DNA of 27,334 nt from Bacillota bacterium (GTDB lineage: Bacteria > Bacillota > Clostridia > Christensenellales > SZUA-584): positions 1 to 27,334 of the forward strand of contig JAEWQS010000023.1 in NCBI GenBank assembly GCA_023399095.1, read 5' to 3'. Numbering within the stretch: position 1 is the stretch's first letter; every line of letters starts with the position of its first letter. This document shows, piece after piece, positions 6,718 through 14,890 of this stretch. The position numbers and the translations under genes were made by a program. The notes under the pieces were generated by a model. It ran no database searches. It saw only the letters and a list, made by a program, of their open reading frames with translations, and was not told the DNA's origin.

Positions 6718-9700
6718 CTATTTGCGTTTGCTAAGGCCCTTCTGTGCAAACAGCTTTTCGAGCGTGTCGAGCGCGTAGTCCAGCTGCTGCGGTTTATGAT
6801 CGCTGATCAAGCAGAATCTCAAACGGGCCTGATGCTTGGGAACAGCCGGGTAAACCGCAGGCGGCACGAAAACGCCGTGTTCGAGCATCAAAGTGGACAA
6901 CTCGTAGGCATCGTTATCCTCGCCGACCATGATGGGAACAATGGCCGTTTCTTTTGCAAGGCATGTATCAAAGCCGCGTTGCTGCGCCCCTTCCACAAAG
7001 TATTTGATATTATCATGAAGCGCCGCTACCTTTGGGTTGCCTTCCATCATAATGTTTACCGCTTCAAGCGAAGCCGCTGCTAATGGCGGACTGATTCCGA
7101 CAGAGAACATAAAGCCGGGAATTGAATAACGCAGATAGTCGATAAGGCTTTGCTCGCCCGCAAGATAACCGCCGCAGGTGCCAAGTCCCTTGGACAGTGT
7201 GCCCATTTTGATATCGACATCACCCGGCAGAAGGCCGAAATAGCCGTCCACGCCGTCACCTTTTGGGCCGATCACGCAGCTCGAATGTGCTTCGTCCACC
7301 ATCAAAAACGCGCCATACTTCTTCTTAAGCGCCACAAAGTCGGGAATTGGCGCAATGTCGCCGTCCATAGAATAAACACCTTCCACCACGATCAATATCT
7401 TCTCATACTTGTCCCGCGCTGCTTTAAGCATATGCTCCAGCATATCAAAATCGTTGTGCGGGAACGCCTTGGTGTCGCTCTTGGAGAGCTGGCAGCCCTG
7501 AGTGATGGAATTGTGCGACAGCGCGTCGTACAGAATCAAATCCCTGTCACCACAGAAGTTGCCGACGAATGTGACGTTGGTGGAATGGCCTCCCACCAGC
7601 ACGAGCGCGTCGTCCGTATGCTTCCACTTGGCAATTGCTTTTTCCAAGTCGCGGTACAGTGTCTTTTCGCCAGCGATAAGACGCGAGCCGGATGCGGATG
7701 TGCCATATTTGTCGATCGCTGCTTTCGCCGCTTCCGATGTGCGCGGATGACCCGACATGCCCACATAATTATACGAAGCAAGATTGATGATCTCACGTCC
7801 GTCAACAATCGAGGTATCACTTAAAATCGAATCGTGCGCCACAAAATACGGGTCTTTGATGCCGGCGTCCTGCATGCCAATGCGCCGCTTCGACAATTCC
7901 TCATACTCACGGGACTGATCAAAACGCGTGATCTTTCTCAAATTTTGCGGCTTCATCACTTCACGTTTTTCTTCTATATGATGAATCTTCCTATACAGAA
8001 GACGCGACAAATCCTCTACATTTGCGCACGTGAAGTATTCGGTATCAGGTATGATCACGTCGTAAAGCTCCTCCGCTTTGGAGAATACGCCAAGGCTCGA
8101 TAAGCTGTCGCCGCCGAGGTCGTCCACAAAATGATCCGTATCCTTAATCGTTTTGGGATCGAGCCCCAGCACCTCGCCGAATATCTCTCTGATCTTCTCC
8201 ATGATGCTGGAAAGCTCGGTGCCATCATAGCCCGTTGCGCTCACGGTCGTTTCTTTTTTGGCAACATGCCTGATCACACCGCTACGGATATCGATTTCTT
8301 CAAAGCTGCCCTGTCCGCGTTCGATCGCCTCCTTGACCTTCTGACGGCGCACCTTGATGCCGTTAGCCAGCGGCAGCGGTTCTATCGAAAGGAAAGCCTT
8401 GTGTATCTTTTTGTATATCGGCAACAAACCATTAATGCGAGAGATCTCACCGATAAGCTCATTGATCTTTTCTGCGTCCTTGGAATTGTCTCCCAAGTGC
8501 ACGATTAATGTGGTGTCGTCATACACACCTTTTGTTGCCACACCAGTGACGCAAATATGCTCGACGTACGGCAACTCAGAAAAGCTGTCTTCAAGCTCGT
8601 CGGGATAGATGTTTTCACCCGATTCGTTGATAATGACATCCTTTAAACGGCCTTCGATATAATAACGACCGTTAACCTCACGCGCAATATCTCCCGATGA
8701 AAACCAACCGTCCTCGCGCGCAATATAAACCCCGTCAACCATGCGTCCCGAGTGTATCGCCTCGCCGCGAATTTGCAGCTCTCCCGTCTCGGCACCGTCC
8801 TGCTTGACGATGCGGTATTCCATGGGATAAAAAGGCTTGCCGACGCTGGCATCAAGCTTTGTGTCTATTTTGGTGGAAAGCTCGACGGAATCGATACCCG
8901 TTTCGGTCATACCGAAGCCCGTCACAAGCGGATAGCCGATGGAGTTGATGATCTTGAGCGTTTCCGGCTGAATATGCCCCCCGCCGCTAATCAAAAGCTG
9001 AATACTGTCGCCCACAAGCTTTTGCTGAACATCCTTGAAAAACAGACTCGAAACGATTTTGCGTCCGAACTTTCCAAGATGGCGCTGAAGCTTGATGCTA
9101 AGATCACTCGCGTTCATCAGCTTATCGTAGGTTTTCTCGCCCTGGAGTTTTGCTTTTCTCACAATACCCTTGGCCACGTTGTTCCAGAGCAGCGGCACGG
9201 CATAGATATGCGTGACCTTGTGCTCCTTGCACGCAGCCATGATGACATCACCGGTTCTGCTTTTTATGTAGACAATCGTCTTGCCAAAAAAGGTATACCA
9301 CATATAAACGGCGATAAGGCCGAATATGTGATGGAAAGGCAAAAACGCAAGCTGTTTGATAGGCCCGCTATGGATGATTTCTTTGTTGTTTTTATAGATG
9401 TTGTCAGCAAGCAGTACCTGTTCGCAAAGAGCTTTTTCGTTATACACATAAACCTTGGGCGTAGATGTGGTGCCCGAGGTGCATAGCGCAATCGCATCGC
9501 CATATTTGGGTATGTACATTTCGCTTTTCGCGTCATAGCATAGAAAATCGTTGGGATTAATACACTTGACGCCGCCGACATTCACGGGGGTATCCGTCAC
9601 GATGGTTCGAGACCCCGCCTGACGCAGCACATGCATCAGCTGCGCGTCGTCACCGCCTGCATCCAGCAGCAGCGGACGGTAACCGGCAAGAATGATTCCC

Positions 9701-9963
9701 CAGAAAGCAGCAGGCCACAAAGGATTGTTGGCAAATCGCAGAGCCACGAACGTATTGGGTTCCACATCCTCAAGCAGCTTCGACAATTGATAAGCCCCGG
9801 CTGTGGTAATGCGTTCATAATCTGAAAACGTCAGCTTCTGAATGCCGCTTCCATCATTATATTCCGCGGCAACCGCATCTCCATAACTGCATATCAGAGA
9901 AAAGAGGTTTTTTAGCGTTCGTTCCTCCCGTAATGCGGCAAGCTTTTCTAATATGATGTCCAT
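6718..9963 (-). CDS. Fusion of AMP-forming acyl ligase, acyl carrier protein and alpha-oxoamine synthase
   Basis: A 1081-residue cytoplasmic multidomain enzyme. Residues about 15-550 are an ANL-superfamily ligase: SGTTSTPK (163-170), GFGMTETG (349-356), SSGD (422-425), GRLKD (438-442) and NGIKVRR with the A10 Lys near 537. Residues about 585-660 are an acyl carrier protein with the phosphopantetheine Ser in DDLGGDSL (620). Residues about 690-1075 are a PLP fold-type I alpha-oxoamine synthase (BioF/KBL/SPT clan) with SHNSI (816-820), DEAHSS (890-895) and the PLP Lys in TLSKG (925). The expected sequence is adenylation of a fatty acid, transfer to the fused ACP, then decarboxylative condensation with an amino acid to an amino ketone. 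If the amino acid is serine the product is ketosphinganine-like; if it is glycine or alanine, a simpler amino ketone. The ATG at 9963 is preceded by GGAGGG; an upstream TTG lies inside that site. Standalone gene; biotin synthesis is unlikely because no bio genes adjoin it. Confidence 0.92.
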   Translation of the reverse strand: MDIILEKLAALREERTLKNLFSLICSYGDAVAAEYNDGSGIQKLTFSDYERITTAGAYQLSKLLEDVEPNTFVALRFANNPLWPAAFWGIILAGYRPLLLDAGGDDAQLMHVLRQAGSRTIVTDTPVNVGGVKCINPNDFLCYDAKSEMYIPKYGDAIALCTSGTTSTPKVYVYNEKALCEQVLLADNIYKNNKEIIHSGPIKQLAFLPFHHIFGLIAVYMWYTFFGKTIVYIKSRTGDVIMAACKEHKVTHIYAVPLLWNNVAKGIVRKAKLQGEKTYDKLMNASDLSIKLQRHLGKFGRKIVSSLFFKDVQQKLVGDSIQLLISGGGHIQPETLKIINSIGYPLVTGFGMTETGIDSVELSTKIDTKLDASVGKPFYPMEYRIVKQDGAETGELQIRGEAIHSGRMVDGVYIAREDGWFSSGDIAREVNGRYYIEGRLKDVIINESGENIYPDELEDSFSELPYVEHICVTGVATKGVYDDTTLIVHLGDNSKDAEKINELIGEISRINGLLPIYKKIHKAFLSIEPLPLANGIKVRRQKVKEAIERGQGSFEEIDIRSGVIRHVAKKETTVSATGYDGTELSSIMEKIREIFGEVLGLDPKTIKDTDHFVDDLGGDSLSSLGVFSKAEELYDVIIPDTEYFTCANVEDLSRLLYRKIHHIEEKREVMKPQNLRKITRFDQSREYEELSKRRIGMQDAGIKDPYFVAHDSILSDTSIVDGREIINLASYNYVGMSGHPRTSEAAKAAIDKYGTSASGSRLIAGEKTLYRDLEKAIAKWKHTDDALVLVGGHSTNVTFVGNFCGDRDLILYDALSHNSITQGCQLSKSDTKAFPHNDFDMLEHMLKAARDKYEKILIVVEGVYSMDGDIAPIPDFVALKKKYGAFLMVDEAHSSCVIGPKGDGVDGYFGLLPGDVDIKMGTLSKGLGTCGGYLAGEQSLIDYLRYSIPGFMFSVGISPPLAAASLEAVNIMMEGNPKVAALHDNIKYFVEGAQQRGFDTCLAKETAIVPIMVGEDNDAYELSTLMLEHGVFVPPAVYPAVPKHQARLRFCLISDHKPQQLDYALDTLEKLFAQKGLSKRK

Positions 9964-10040
9964 TCGAAAAAAGCCCTCCAAATAATAAATATAGATGATA
10001 CCAAAATTGATATATAAACAATAATAATATTAACACATAA

Positions 10041-10074
10041 AAAAATAGTTTGTATATCAAAGTTTTCTATTTAT
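10041..10074 (-). terminator. Possible AT-rich terminator after the PHP gene
   Basis: On the minus strand AAATAG (10067-10072) pairs with CTATTT (10043-10048), with an inner TTTG/CAAA pairing, and is followed by TTTT. Low GC makes it weak. The same stretch (9982-10083) must also hold the promoter of the fusion gene; I could not pick out a well-spaced -35/-10 pair. Confidence 0.35.
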
Positions 10075-10083
10075 AATAAATGA

Positions 10084-10806
10084 TTATAAATTCAGCCTTT
10101 TTTTGCGCTCGCTTAAATAGCCTTCAAAGCTCTGCAATGTCCTGTTGACCACAAGCTCGGATGGAAATTTCAGGTCTTCCAAAACGCTGAGTGCCAGCTG
10201 GTTTTTGCCTATATTTAATGCAAAATGCGCATCGCTGGAAACCGCGACTCTTACGCCGTATTTACGGCAGAGAGGCAGATAAAAGGCGGCATTGGCAAGG
10301 CCGCCCTTTCTGAAAACAAAAGAATGGTTGTTAACCTCAAGCAGCTTATTCAGCCCGGCTGCTTCCTTGACGACTGTCACATAATCGAGTTCATAAGCAG
10401 GGCTATCGGGATGTGCGATGATATCCACATAAGGGTTGCATAACGCGCCCAAAACGGCTTGTGTGTTTTGAACTTTGGTGCCGGGATCCATCACAACCTC
10501 GTGCATACCCGCAATCACATAGTCAATGCATTTCATGTATTTTTCGCGCACATCAATGCTGCCGTTAAAATCGATCACGTTGGATTCGACCCCGGGATAA
10601 ACCCGCACGCCGTCAATATGACTCGGCAGATACGGATAAGTGCTCAAGTTGAATTCAGGGCATGCCCCGGGTAATTTCGGGCCATGATCCGTCATGACGA
10701 ATCCTTTTAGGCCTTTCTTTGCCGCTGCTGCCGCGTTTTCAAGCAACGTGGAATGCGCGTGTCCCGATAATACTGTATGCGTATGCGTGTCCACTTCGAT
10801 ATTCAT
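10084..10806 (-). CDS. PHP-domain phosphoesterase (YcdX-like)
   Basis: A 240-residue metal-dependent hydrolase of the polymerase and histidinol phosphatase superfamily, probably removing phosphate from a small molecule; the substrate is unknown. Metal-ligand motifs appear in order: DTHTHTVLSGHAHS at the N-terminus, FVMTDHGPK, YPGVESNVI, IAGMHE, IIAHPDSP, LLEVNNHS and VSSDAHF, which matches the YcdX trinuclear-zinc group. The ATG at 10806 is preceded by TTGGAG at a good distance; a TTG start at 10821 lies in that ribosome binding site. It begins 25 bases after the metH stop and is likely co-transcribed as the last gene of that operon. Whether it serves methionine or folate metabolism cannot be told. 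Confidence 0.88.
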   Translation of the reverse strand: MNIEVDTHTHTVLSGHAHSTLLENAAAAAKKGLKGFVMTDHGPKLPGACPEFNLSTYPYLPSHIDGVRVYPGVESNVIDFNGSIDVREKYMKCIDYVIAGMHEVVMDPGTKVQNTQAVLGALCNPYVDIIAHPDSPAYELDYVTVVKEAAGLNKLLEVNNHSFVFRKGGLANAAFYLPLCRKYGVRVAVSSDAHFALNIGKNQLALSVLEDLKFPSELVVNRTLQSFEGYLSERKKRLNL

Positions 10807-10831
10807 TTTTCGTTTCTCCAATAAAGCTATT

Positions 10832-13204
10832 TTACTCCAAAAGCTTAGAGACTGCTTTCACCGCGCCCGCCGCATCGGGGGCGTAGGCATCGGCACCTAT
10901 GCTTCCGGCATAATCTTCTGTAATTACTGCGCCGCCCACAATCACTTTTGCTCTTAAACGGCGTTCCTGCGCCATGGCAATGACGACCGCCATTTCCTGA
11001 GCAGTGGTCGTGATCAGCGCCGACAACCCAATAATATCAGCATCCTGCTCGGCTGCTGTATCTATGATTGTCTGCGCGGGTACATCCTTGCCAAGATCAA
11101 TCACATGATAACCATGATTGCGCAGCAACATCGACACCAAATTCTTGCCGATATCGTGGATGTCTCCCTTGACTGTGGCTATGACCACCTTTTTCTTCTT
11201 CTGTGAGTCGGAAGAGGCGAAATGCTTCTCCAAATAATCAAAAGCCACCTGCGCCGCTTCGGCGCTGTATATAAGCTGCGGAAGAAAATAAACACGCTGC
11301 TCATAAAGATCTCCGACCTTTTGCAAAGCCGGAATCAGCATATCGTTGATAATATCGTCGGGCATTTTTCCTTCTGCCAGTTCGGTCTCAATCAGCGCCG
11401 TAATCAGGCTCTTTTTACCGGTGACGATGGCATCGCCCACGCTTTTAACTTCCTCATGAGGCGTTTCGATCTGTGCAAATCGATTGAGATATCTCTCGAA
11501 ATTATCATCACGTCTCACAAGCGCCTCAGCGGCATGGTATATGTCCATCATCAGCTTATCATTTGGGTTCATGATGGCCGCGCTTAGGCCTTTTTCTATC
11601 GCCATCGTGAGATATGCGGAATTGATATACGTTCTCTCGGGCAGCCCAAATGAGCCGTTGGAAATGCCCAATACGGTGAAAAAGCCGTTATCGCTGCACC
11701 ATTTAATCACCTTAAGCGTCTCAATCGCTGCCTGGGGATCTGAAGACACGGTCATCACAAGACCGTCAACGATTATGCTCTCCTTGCCGATGCCCGCCTC
11801 TTTCAGCCTTGCATACCCCTGTTCAATCTCTATTATGCGGCCTTGGGCAGTCTGTGGTATGCCATTATCGCCGATGGGCAGCAATACAAACATAGGCTGA
11901 TAACGCTTTATAATAGGAAGCAAGGTGTCCATGCTCGCCGTCTTGGTGGAAACGGAGTTGACAAGCGCCCGCCCCGGGTAGTGCCGCAATGCCATTTCAA
12001 TCACTTCGGCTTTAGAAGAATCAATACAAAGCGGCAGCTTGGCCTGCGCAGAAAGCTTCTCTATGACATTCTTCATTGCTGTCATCTCGTCGAAATCTGT
12101 CATGCCCACATTAACATCCAAAATATGTGCCCCATTGTCCTTTTGGGCAATGGCCATATCCAGCACTTCATCATAGTCGGCAGCTCTCAGCGCTTCCTTT
12201 AGCTTTGGTTTTCCCGTGGGGTTAATCCGCTCGCCAATCACGCGAAAGCTCTTGCCGAAAGTGGACTCATCCGTCACGGATGTCAGCATCGGCGGCAAAC
12301 TGCTCTGCCAGGAACGCGGCGATAGCGTTTTTATTTCTTCGGATATCGCCTGAATATAGCATGGATCTGTGCCGCAGCACCCGCCTATCAGATTGGCACC
12401 TGCTTCGCAAAGTGGCTTTATATATGCTGCGAATTCTTCGCAGGACAAATCAAACTGCGTCTTTCCATTCACGATCCTTGGCATGCCCGCGTTCGGCTTC
12501 ACAATCAGCGGCACGGAAGACACACCCTTCATGCGTTTGACAAGCGGCAGCATCTCGGCAGGGCCTGTGGAGCAATTGAGACCAACCACATCTGCGCCCG
12601 CACATATGAGCGTCACCGCAGCCGCTTCGGGGCTTGTGCCCGTCAGCGTCAATCCTCTCTCGTCAAAAGTCATGCTGACAACCACAGGGAGGTCACACGC
12701 TTCCTTGGTTGCAATGACCGCCGCACGCGATTCCTGTATGTCGATCATTGTCTCTATGACAATAAAATCTACGCCGCCTTTAACAAGCGCTGTAATCTGC
12801 CGTTTATAAATATCAACAGCTTGCTCAAATTCGAGACCTCCAAGCGGCGCAAGAAATGAGCCCGTGGTGCTGATATCGCCGCCCACAAAGGCATCTTTCC
12901 CCGCTGCGTCAACGCTTACTGCCGCAAGCTCTTCGTTGATACGCTGTGCTTGATCGCTCAGTGAAAAATCTTCGAGCTTGTGCTCATTGCCGCCCATGGT
13001 AAATGTATATATGGCGCGAGAACCGGCCATTATATATTGTTTTTGTATATCGCGCAGCACCTGAGGATTATTAAGCGCAAAAAGCTCCGGACAAACGCCC
13101 GGAGACATGCCATTGCTTTGCATATACGTGCCTGTCGCGCCGTCTAGTATTAAAAGCCGCTGCTGTATATATTCTAAAAAAGTGAGTCCATCTATCCGTT
13201 TCAT
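10832..13204 (-). CDS. metH: Cobalamin-dependent methionine synthase, short form without activation domain
   Basis: Transfers a methyl group from 5-methyltetrahydrofolate through cob(I)alamin to homocysteine, making methionine. Of 790 residues, about 1-300 are the homocysteine-binding barrel with zinc ligands Cys211 (GLNCSTG) and Cys276/277 (GGCCGT). About 320-580 are the pterin-binding barrel (RVIGERINPTGKPK, ILDVNVG, IDSSKAEVIE). About 590-660 are the cobalamin cap, and about 670-790 the B12-binding domain with the axial His683 in GDIHDIGKN. The full-length E. coli enzyme has about 1227 residues and a fourth AdoMet-binding activation domain. That domain is absent here and is supplied by the gene directly upstream. 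The ATG at 13204 touches the preceding stop (TAAATG), so translation is probably coupled. Confidence 0.95.
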   Translation of the reverse strand: MKRIDGLTFLEYIQQRLLILDGATGTYMQSNGMSPGVCPELFALNNPQVLRDIQKQYIMAGSRAIYTFTMGGNEHKLEDFSLSDQAQRINEELAAVSVDAAGKDAFVGGDISTTGSFLAPLGGLEFEQAVDIYKRQITALVKGGVDFIVIETMIDIQESRAAVIATKEACDLPVVVSMTFDERGLTLTGTSPEAAAVTLICAGADVVGLNCSTGPAEMLPLVKRMKGVSSVPLIVKPNAGMPRIVNGKTQFDLSCEEFAAYIKPLCEAGANLIGGCCGTDPCYIQAISEEIKTLSPRSWQSSLPPMLTSVTDESTFGKSFRVIGERINPTGKPKLKEALRAADYDEVLDMAIAQKDNGAHILDVNVGMTDFDEMTAMKNVIEKLSAQAKLPLCIDSSKAEVIEMALRHYPGRALVNSVSTKTASMDTLLPIIKRYQPMFVLLPIGDNGIPQTAQGRIIEIEQGYARLKEAGIGKESIIVDGLVMTVSSDPQAAIETLKVIKWCSDNGFFTVLGISNGSFGLPERTYINSAYLTMAIEKGLSAAIMNPNDKLMMDIYHAAEALVRRDDNFERYLNRFAQIETPHEEVKSVGDAIVTGKKSLITALIETELAEGKMPDDIINDMLIPALQKVGDLYEQRVYFLPQLIYSAEAAQVAFDYLEKHFASSDSQKKKKVVIATVKGDIHDIGKNLVSMLLRNHGYHVIDLGKDVPAQTIIDTAAEQDADIIGLSALITTTAQEMAVVIAMAQERRLRAKVIVGGAVITEDYAGSIGADAYAPDAAGAVKAVSKLLE

Positions 13205-13804
13205 TTATTCCACCCCTGCCACTGCGATCACCGATTTTTCCGGGGAAAGCAGATATGTGTCGCTGAGCTCTACATCGAGCGTCTTCATGTCCAGCAGATC
13301 ATAAAAAACTCTTTGATATTTGATGTCCAGATCACCGTATCCTGCGCTGAACCTGTGCTTTGTGAGATGCTGTCCCATTCGTTTGAGTGCCGCGTTTTTT
13401 TGCGCGACGATCATATCCAGCGCGCCATCCACAAATTCGGACGCGTAGGCGTCGAATACGATGGCCTTAAGCCCTTCTCCGGCGGTCATTGCCGTGTTGA
13501 TCTTTTCCACTTCACGTCTCGGTATTGAAGTACACATCAGATACGCCAAACTGCTTTTTGAAAGCAATTTGGCAAGCTGCTTAGATTCAATAAGCGTTTC
13601 GGCGATATATAGCAAGCCTTTATCCGAAATTCGCATTGGAACGGCCAGCGCTTTTCCTTTTACCGTAAACAGCGACTGTGCCGATTTTAAAAAAGCGTCT
13701 ATTTCCTTATTCAGTTCCGCTGAAAAATCCGCTTTGAGCGAACCCAGTCGACGCATTACTGTTTTTCTTTCCGGAACAAACGGTATATAAGAAAAAAGCT
13801 CCAT
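13205..13804 (-). CDS. Stand-alone methionine synthase activation-domain protein
   Basis: A 199-residue protein matching the C-terminal activation domain of MetH, which binds AdoMet and supports reductive methylation of oxidised cobalamin. The diagnostic region is near the C-terminus: RFSAGYGDLDIKYQ (about 151-164), then a Leu/Tyr segment and LLSPEKSVIAVAGVE. The N-terminal half has the expected helical repeats (RLGSLKADFSAELNKEIDAF). The ATG at 13804 has GAGGTG four bases before it. It is the first gene of the operon and runs straight into metH, so the two proteins probably rebuild a full enzyme in trans. The 223-base divergent gap to metF should hold promoters for both directions. Confidence 0.88.
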   Translation of the reverse strand: MELFSYIPFVPERKTVMRRLGSLKADFSAELNKEIDAFLKSAQSLFTVKGKALAVPMRISDKGLLYIAETLIESKQLAKLLSKSSLAYLMCTSIPRREVEKINTAMTAGEGLKAIVFDAYASEFVDGALDMIVAQKNAALKRMGQHLTKHRFSAGYGDLDIKYQRVFYDLLDMKTLDVELSDTYLLSPEKSVIAVAGVE

Positions 13805-13881
13805 TCAACACCTCAGAAGATATGATACAACACTTATCCTGATTATTCAACCTCTTGCAAAAACGTCAAGGGTATGATTAA

Positions 13882-14031
13882 ATGGGTATCAATCGAAATT
13901 ACCTATTCTATTACGGAGACGGACAAACCTATCAATTTAACAGAAAGAAAACGTTTGGTCCAATCGGAGTACATTGCTTCCACCTTGATTTACTTGATAG
14001 TGGAAGCAATCATCTAGGAGTAAATTCATGA
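13882..14031 (+). CDS. Possible 49-codon leader reading frame overlapping the metF start
   Basis: The ATG at 13882 follows AAGGG by about nine bases, and the stop TGA at 14029-14031 overlaps the metF ATG as ATGA, a usual sign of translational coupling. The product starts MGINRNYLFYYGDGQTYQF and has no further Met, so it is not a methionine-codon attenuator. The frame runs through the hairpin at 13973-14010. I do not recognise the peptide, and the frame may be chance. An overlapping 46-codon frame starting at 13874 lacks a properly spaced ribosome binding site. Confidence 0.3.
   Translation: MGINRNYLFYYGDGQTYQFNRKKTFGPIGVHCFHLDLLDSGSNHLGVNS
13973..14010 (+). promoter_or_regulatory. Strong hairpin just upstream of the metF ribosome binding site
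   Basis: ATTGCTTCCAC (13973-13983) pairs perfectly with GTGGAAGCAAT (14000-14010) around a 16-base loop. It ends five bases before AGGAG (14016-14020). There is no T tract, so it is not a terminator. It could control access to the metF start or mRNA stability. No S-box or T-box consensus is visible in 13805-14027. Confidence 0.5.
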
Positions 14032-14888
14032 ATCTTTTAGAAAAACTGAACCAAAACAAACCGTTATTTTCGTTGGAGTTTTCTCCTCCGAAAAAAGATA
14101 TCCCCGTGGATTCTGTTTATAATGCCATGGAAAAGCTGGCGCATTATGACCCCACCTTTGTGAGCATCACTTACGGCGCGGGCGGCAGCAGCCGCGACAG
14201 AACCGTGGAGGTGGCTTCTCATGTCAGCGACATGGGGCTTGAAGCCATTGCGCATCTGACCTGTGTGGGTTCAGACCCTGAGCAGATCAATCAAGTACTG
14301 GATACGCTTCATAACAAAGGCATTAAAAATATACTGGCGCTTCGCGGCGACATTCCTCAAGGCATGGATAGAGCCTCGGCGTTTGTCTATTATAAACACG
14401 CGAGCGATCTTATCAGCGATATTAAAAAACGCGGTGATTTTACCATCGGCGCGGCAGCATATCCCGAAGGGCATAGTGAAGCCGATACCTTAGGTGATGA
14501 TTTAAAGTTTTTAAAGCTCAAAGCAGACCTCGGTGCGGATTTTTTTGTGACGCAGCTTTGTTTTGATAAGAACGCATTGGTTGATTTTCATGAGAGAGTC
14601 TATAAAGCGGACATAAAAGCGCCTGTAACCACCGGCATCATGCCGGTGCTCAATCCCAACCAGATTATCAGAATGTCTTTGCTGTCCGCTTGCTCCATTC
14701 CGGCACCTTTGAGCAAGCTTGTTAGCCGGTATGGCGAGGATGCTGACACGTTTAAAAAAGCGGGAATCGAGTATGCCGTGAATGAGATCACCGATCTTAT
14801 GGATAACGGTATCAACAAATTTCACTTGTATGTGATGAACAAGGCTGACGAGACGGCACAGATTATTAAACAAAGCGGCCTTGCTTAA
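14028..14888 (+). CDS. metF: 5,10-methylenetetrahydrofolate reductase
   Basis: Reduces methylenetetrahydrofolate to 5-methyltetrahydrofolate, the methyl donor for MetH, in the cytoplasm with a flavin cofactor. The 286-residue length is normal for bacterial MetF. Motifs include LEFSPPK near residue 17 (catalytic Glu region), FVSITYGAGGSSRD, IAHLTCVG, ILALRGDIP (folate and flavin contacts), AAYPEGH, DLGADFFVTQLCFD and GIMPVLN. The ATG at 14028 has AGGAG seven bases upstream. It is divergent from the metH operon, its functional partner. The stop lies only two bases from the stop of the convergent diguanylate cyclase gene, and no terminator separates them. Confidence 0.95.
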   Translation: MNLLEKLNQNKPLFSLEFSPPKKDIPVDSVYNAMEKLAHYDPTFVSITYGAGGSSRDRTVEVASHVSDMGLEAIAHLTCVGSDPEQINQVLDTLHNKGIKNILALRGDIPQGMDRASAFVYYKHASDLISDIKKRGDFTIGAAAYPEGHSEADTLGDDLKFLKLKADLGADFFVTQLCFDKNALVDFHERVYKADIKAPVTTGIMPVLNPNQIIRMSLLSACSIPAPLSKLVSRYGEDADTFKKAGIEYAVNEITDLMDNGINKFHLYVMNKADETAQIIKQSGLA

Positions 14889-14890
14889 AG

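Noticed and set aside
13874..14014. A 46-codon frame upstream of metF
   Set aside because: Its AAGGG site is one base from the ATG, too close, and its stop has no special relation to metF.
13805..14027. S-box, T-box or other known methionine riboswitch between metH and metF
   Set aside because: None of the consensus core motifs could be found on either strand.
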